64,000 nucleotides of DNA. Origin: Pseudisothecium myosuroides (taxonomy: Eukaryota > Streptophyta > Bryopsida > Hypnales > Lembophyllaceae). Under the pieces are notes generated by a model. It saw nothing but the letters and a program-made list of their open reading frames with translations, was not told the origin of the DNA and did no database searches. The stretch is taken from positions 22,881,296 to 22,945,295 of the forward strand of contig OX637292.1 in assembly GCA_951799445.1 (NCBI GenBank). Direction: 5' to 3'. This document shows, one piece after another, positions 60,438-64,000 of this stretch. The position numbers and the translations under genes are program-made. The first letter of the stretch is position 1, and the number at the start of each line of letters is the position of its first letter.

Positions 60438-61017
60438 CGTAGATACAGAAGTTGATAGAAACTTCTAGATAATGTAAAAGTTATATTTCTAGTCATGTGT
60501 GTCACGGATACAAAAGTTGATGGAAACTTTCAGATAATGTAAAAGTTACATTTCTAGATAATGTAAAAGTTACACTTCTAGAAGCTCAAGAACTTCGAAT
60601 AAATATAAATGGAGAGAAGACGAGTCATCACCCCGTCAGGGTAGTTTCTAATCAATTTTGCACAACATCCAAGTTCCGACACTTGTTAACCCAGTAAGGA
60701 CGCCGCGGACCATAAGTGTCCGATGAATGACAAGGGATTCTCCAATGTAGGACAGAACTACAACTATTCATCCTTGGAGTTTTTTGTGGAAAGTGGAGAA
60801 CATCTACATTAGCTTGACTTCCAATGAGTACTTTTGGATTTTTTTATTTCAATGACTCTCACGGTTATACAATGCATGATTTCCAGGGTCACCCCCTGCG
60901 TCCTTACAGGGTTAAGCAATCATCTTATCTCTTTCATCTACTTGTTTTACAAGTATCTTTTTGCTAATCGAGACAGGAGGGACAATTTCTGGTTTACAAG
61001 TTCTGCTTCGATACAGA
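60438..61017. mobile_element. Possible solo LTR, with a nested TTAA element
   Basis: Homology with copy A ends at about 60436, where TGTCGTAGATACAG starts. AATAAATATAAATGGAGAG near 60598 resembles the end of transcription in copia LTRs, and GATACAG recurs at about 61013 followed by CTTGCCTATCA, which resembles the copy A continuation CTTGCCTATCA. A short duplication (CTTG) is possible. No second LTR or interior is seen. Tentative. Confidence 0.35.
60690..60911. mobile_element. TTAA-flanked 222-bp miniature element (CCCAGTAAGGACGC...GGG)
   Basis: The ends CCCAGTAAGGACGC and GCGTCCTTACAGGG are inverted repeats differing at one base, flanked by TTAA (60686-60689 and 60912-60915). It is a second copy of the family at 54650. 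Confidence 0.88.
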
Positions 61018-62290
61018 CCTTGCCTATCACTTTTGATCATCATTGTAATAGGACTTGCCTGGAGCCACTACGAAAGCTCACAACACTTACTGAAAACTAC
61101 TATTTAAATGTACTTTTCCAAGATTCTCAAGCACGCTACTGTAGCATGATTCTTGCAAAGGATGGACGACTTGGTAACTCAAGAATAATATCCCAGTTTT
61201 TGGACCTGTGTGCTTGAACTGTCTCGCACCCTAGTCTACCAAGTCTAATATCTCCCTGTTGCCTTTCCTGCATTATTGCATTGTTCTCGATAAAAGATTC
61301 TGAATGCATAATAATAGGTAACAGCAAACCTTCCAAACTAGCAAAACTCCCTAAAATTAATCACAAAAGAGAATTTTTGATTGATCAAAAAACTCGTCAT
61401 TTCCTCGAAGAACTCCTTCCTGTTGGATCTGCAAAAGCCAGCAATTGAGGGTTCGTGCCTCACATGCATCCATGCCACAATCCGAACAATTAGTTAGAAT
61501 CATGACGCATGCGAGGTGTCTTCAGCACGAAACCAGTTGTTATCTGTTTCGCAATCACAAGCTAATCTTATCCATTAGTAAGAAAATTCTATGCTCTTTC
61601 TTCATCTCTGTCTGACCTTTTCACCCATGCCGAAAACCCCAAGAGGACCTCTGCTACAGCTTGTGGAATCACAAAACAAGGTTGTTCCAATTCTTCCACG
61701 CTTTTGCACTAGTTTGCACACCAGTTTGACACTAGTTTGCCCAAAGCTTTGCTTTCGCAATTGATCACACTCACTTCACAAGAAAGAAAGGTAGCAAAAG
61801 AGAAGCTCTCTTGAGAGTGTTGCTTCCCTTTAATGTTCAAATGCCTTTTGCCTCAATATGGCGGTGGTCATTTCCACTTGTGGTTTCTGTGGTAACTTAC
61901 AGGTGCTTAATTAGCTGGTAAGCTAATTGCAACATTAAAGTTTCTTGGGTTGTTTTTAAAAATGACGCTCCTTCATTACCAAGCACATACTCCCTGACTT
62001 ACATGATCCTGATCATTGTCAGTTTCGTAATTTAAGTCTTGCAGTAGTGCCGTCAAATTCATCTATTGATAGGACAATTTTTATCCAGTCCTTGTGTATT
62101 TGTCTGAGGTAGTATGGTCATTCCTTGTCATTGTTTTGCAAGTAAATATACTATATACTTGCTTGGACCTTCTCTACGAAGCATTCCATTGTTTGTCAAT
62201 GACAAATAACACTCTATTTATTTGTATCGGTATACACTTGGTATTTGGTACAGCTACTCGTTACAAGAAATTTTTGTAAGCTGTCCTAGA
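61018..62290. other. Upstream of TRM5; no gene recognised
   Basis: A frame of 127 codons (60834-61217) begins inside the TTAA element and has no known domain. The rest has only short frames. Confidence 0.45.
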
Positions 62291-62291
62291 C

Positions 62292-62328
62292 TAGAGAGAG
62301 AGGGAGAGAGAGATTCTCTCTATATATA
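62292..62328 (+). promoter_or_regulatory. GA-rich tract and TATA box of TRM5
   Basis: A GAGA repeat (62292-62313) is followed by CTCTATATATAGA, with TATATATA at 62321-62328. This is a typical plant core promoter, about 105-130 bases before the candidate start codons. Confidence 0.6.
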
Positions 62329-62433
62329 GAAGTCAAGGCTGAAGGGTTCCTCAGGCTCGACAAACTGTTAGGGACGGACTCAGAACGAGAGCTATTTTCT
62401 TCCTCTTCTTCCTCATCTTTCATAGTTTGTTGT

Positions 62434-63798
62434 ATGTGTATTCAATGGCTCTTGCCTACCATGGCCACCATGACCCACCTCAACAAGTCACGCTTCTTGA
62501 CACGCTTGCCTTGTTGTGCTTTGCGAATTCCCAAGCAGCACTTGCACCGCGTCGCCTCCCTTCTGGCCAAGTACCTGCTGGACATGCCTCGCATCAAGCA
62601 CATTGTTCTGGATCCCCACGACCCCTCTCTGCGCCTTCTGCTCTTGTCCGACACCATCACTGACCTTGATTTGCAAGGCCTTCCTGACGAGAAGAAACGA
62701 GCGGTCGCCGAGATTGTATCCTTGGATGTTGTGCAGCACGAGGTGGTGCTTGATTACTCCTACTGGCCTGTAGAGCACATTTTAAAGGAAATTCTACCTA
62801 CTGGTTGTGAAGTTCCCTCCTCGTTTGAGACTATTGGTCATATTGCTCACCTTAATTTACGTGATGATCTTCTATTGTACAAGGAAGTCATTGCTAGAGT
62901 TATCTTGGACAAAAATCCGAAATTGAAGACTGTAGTGAATAAGGTGGGGACTATAAGCAATGAGTTCCGTGTGCCAGAATTTGAGGTTCTTGCTGGCGAT
63001 CCAAGTTTAGTTACTAAAATCAAACAGCATGGAGCCATATTTCGTCTCAATTATGGAATGGTGTATTGGAACTCTTGTTTAGAGGGTGAGCATCAACGAT
63101 TGTTTGCTCAATTTAAACCTGGACAAATCATTGTTGATATGTTCAGTGGAATCGGACCTTTTGCAATTCCAGCTGCCCAGCAAGGTTGCGTTGTTTTTGC
63201 TAATGATTTAAATCCGATTAGTGTGAAGTATTTAAGCTTGAACTCTGGGATTAATAAAGTCGGAGATAGAGTGAAAGCTTTCAATATGGATGCTCGTGAC
63301 TTCATGCGGAAGCTAGTTATTGTCGGGGAAGGAAATGTTGGTGAATTAGCTCTGCCAACCTCCATTGGCGAGATTGTTTCACACAATGTTGTTCTCTTCC
63401 TAGCAAGAAAAGTAATAAGTTTGACATTGAAAAGAAGCAGGCAAGAAAGCACTGCACCAATAAGGTGGAGGACATTGTTGTGGCACCGCCTTCTGAGGAA
63501 GGAAATAGTAGGCCATCTACCAATATCAAAAAATCAGAAGAAAAGAAAGGGCGGCAAGCTAAAGTGTCTGGGTTTATCAAGTTGAACATATCTGATGTGA
63601 AGCCTTGGGAGCACTTTGATCATATTGTTATGAACTTACCTGCATCTGCCCTGGAGTTTTTAGATGTTCTAAATGGACTGCTGTCGAAAAGGAGATGGAG
63701 GGGCACTATGCCTCGGGTTCATTGTTACTGCTTCATGCGGACTACAGGGATGTCATAAAAAAAGCAGAAACGTACTTGGATAGATATGATTGTTGATC

Positions 63799-63894
<96 letters not shown>

Positions 63895-64000
63895 TATATA
63901 GTCCGTGATGTGGCCCCAAACAAGATAATGTTGTGCGTGAGTTTCAATTTGCCTGAAACGGTTGCTTTTGCCCCAAACCCAGAATCTTCAACTTTGAACC
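62434..64000 (+). CDS. TRM5: tRNA (guanine37-N1)-methyltransferase TRM5, 3' part broken or intron-containing, runs off the window
   Basis: TRM5 methylates N1 of G37 next to the anticodon using S-adenosylmethionine. The frame opens at ATG 62434; ATG 62461 (ACCATGGCC) is the better start. The early block [20 protein letters not shown] leads into the conserved N-terminal region. [20 protein letters not shown] and the SAM-binding motif [18 protein letters not shown] (near 63135-63190) and [12 protein letters not shown] follow. The frame then changes near 63400 to one with [28 protein letters not shown] and VHCYCF, changes again near 63737 to [12 protein letters not shown], meets a (TA)n tract at 63802-63900, and resumes with [19 protein letters not shown]. 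All conserved blocks are present in order. The last gap may be an intron (GTTGATCC...TATAG). The first two breaks look like indels, though TCTTCCTAG near 63408 resembles a splice acceptor. Confidence 0.82.
63802..63900. repeat. (TA)n microsatellite inside TRM5
   Basis: About 49 TA dinucleotides with one TACA interruption, between two conserved coding blocks of TRM5. It may lie in an intron. Confidence 0.95.

Noticed and set aside
63725..63947. Ile-Tyr repeat frames over the (TA)n tract at the window end
   Set aside because: Simple repeat read-through on the strand opposite TRM5.
1..64000. CRISPR array, phage or bacterial operons
   Set aside because: Tandem repeats here have no regular spacers, the genes are spliced plant types, and there is no dense co-directional coding.

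Overview
This window looks like nuclear DNA of a land plant. It is AT-rich and sparse in genes, with spliced genes, plant gene families (an L-type lectin receptor kinase, an SRC2-like C2-domain protein, the tRNA methyltransferase TRM5, a plastid-type sigma factor) and many layers of decayed transposable elements. A seed-free lineage (moss, liverwort, lycophyte or fern) seems more likely than a flowering plant because the dominant repeats are not familiar angiosperm families. That is inference and weak.

Layout. 1-4.5 kb: gene-poor DNA with a 1.07-kb foldback (1896-2968). 4574-9991: a degenerate Ty1/copia retrotransposon with two LTRs, GCAAC target duplications, a foldback element inside its 5' LTR, and a primer-binding site that matches the anticodon arm of initiator tRNA-Met. 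11.6-15.5 kb: a 3.9-kb imperfect inverted duplication with no recognised gene. 16.7-17.4 kb: a CACTA miniature element and tandem repeats. 18.9-20.2 kb: two abutting terminal-inverted-repeat elements. 20.8-22.8 kb: a two-exon C2-domain gene with TATA box and polyadenylation signal. 22.9-29.1 kb and 50.6-60.4 kb: two direct copies (A and B) of one long segment. 31.9-35.8 kb: a broken plastid sigma-factor gene on the minus strand. 42.1-44.3 kb: a lectin receptor kinase gene on the minus strand with one frameshift. 49.4-50.6 kb: a mariner remnant. 62.4 kb to the end: a TRM5 gene with frame breaks and a long (TA)n tract.

Copies A and B are the most useful feature of the window. Sites filled in one copy are empty in the other, so element ends and target duplications can be read directly. 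This reveals (1) a set of non-autonomous elements that start CCC, end GGG and duplicate TTAA, the piggyBac signature; (2) a family with AGGTA/TACCT ends and TA duplications; (3) a Tourist-like element with TAA duplications; and (4) a hairpin-rich family with CATTAG/CTAATG ends and no target duplication, resembling non-autonomous Helentrons.

Only the C2-domain gene looks fully intact. The lectin kinase and TRM5 are recognisable but carry frame breaks that could be real or assembly errors. The sigma factor, the copia polyprotein and the mariner transposase are clearly dead, with several stops of the CAG-to-TAG or CGA-to-TGA type expected from deamination of methylated cytosine. The surviving genes are unrelated in function, as is usual in a plant chromosome.
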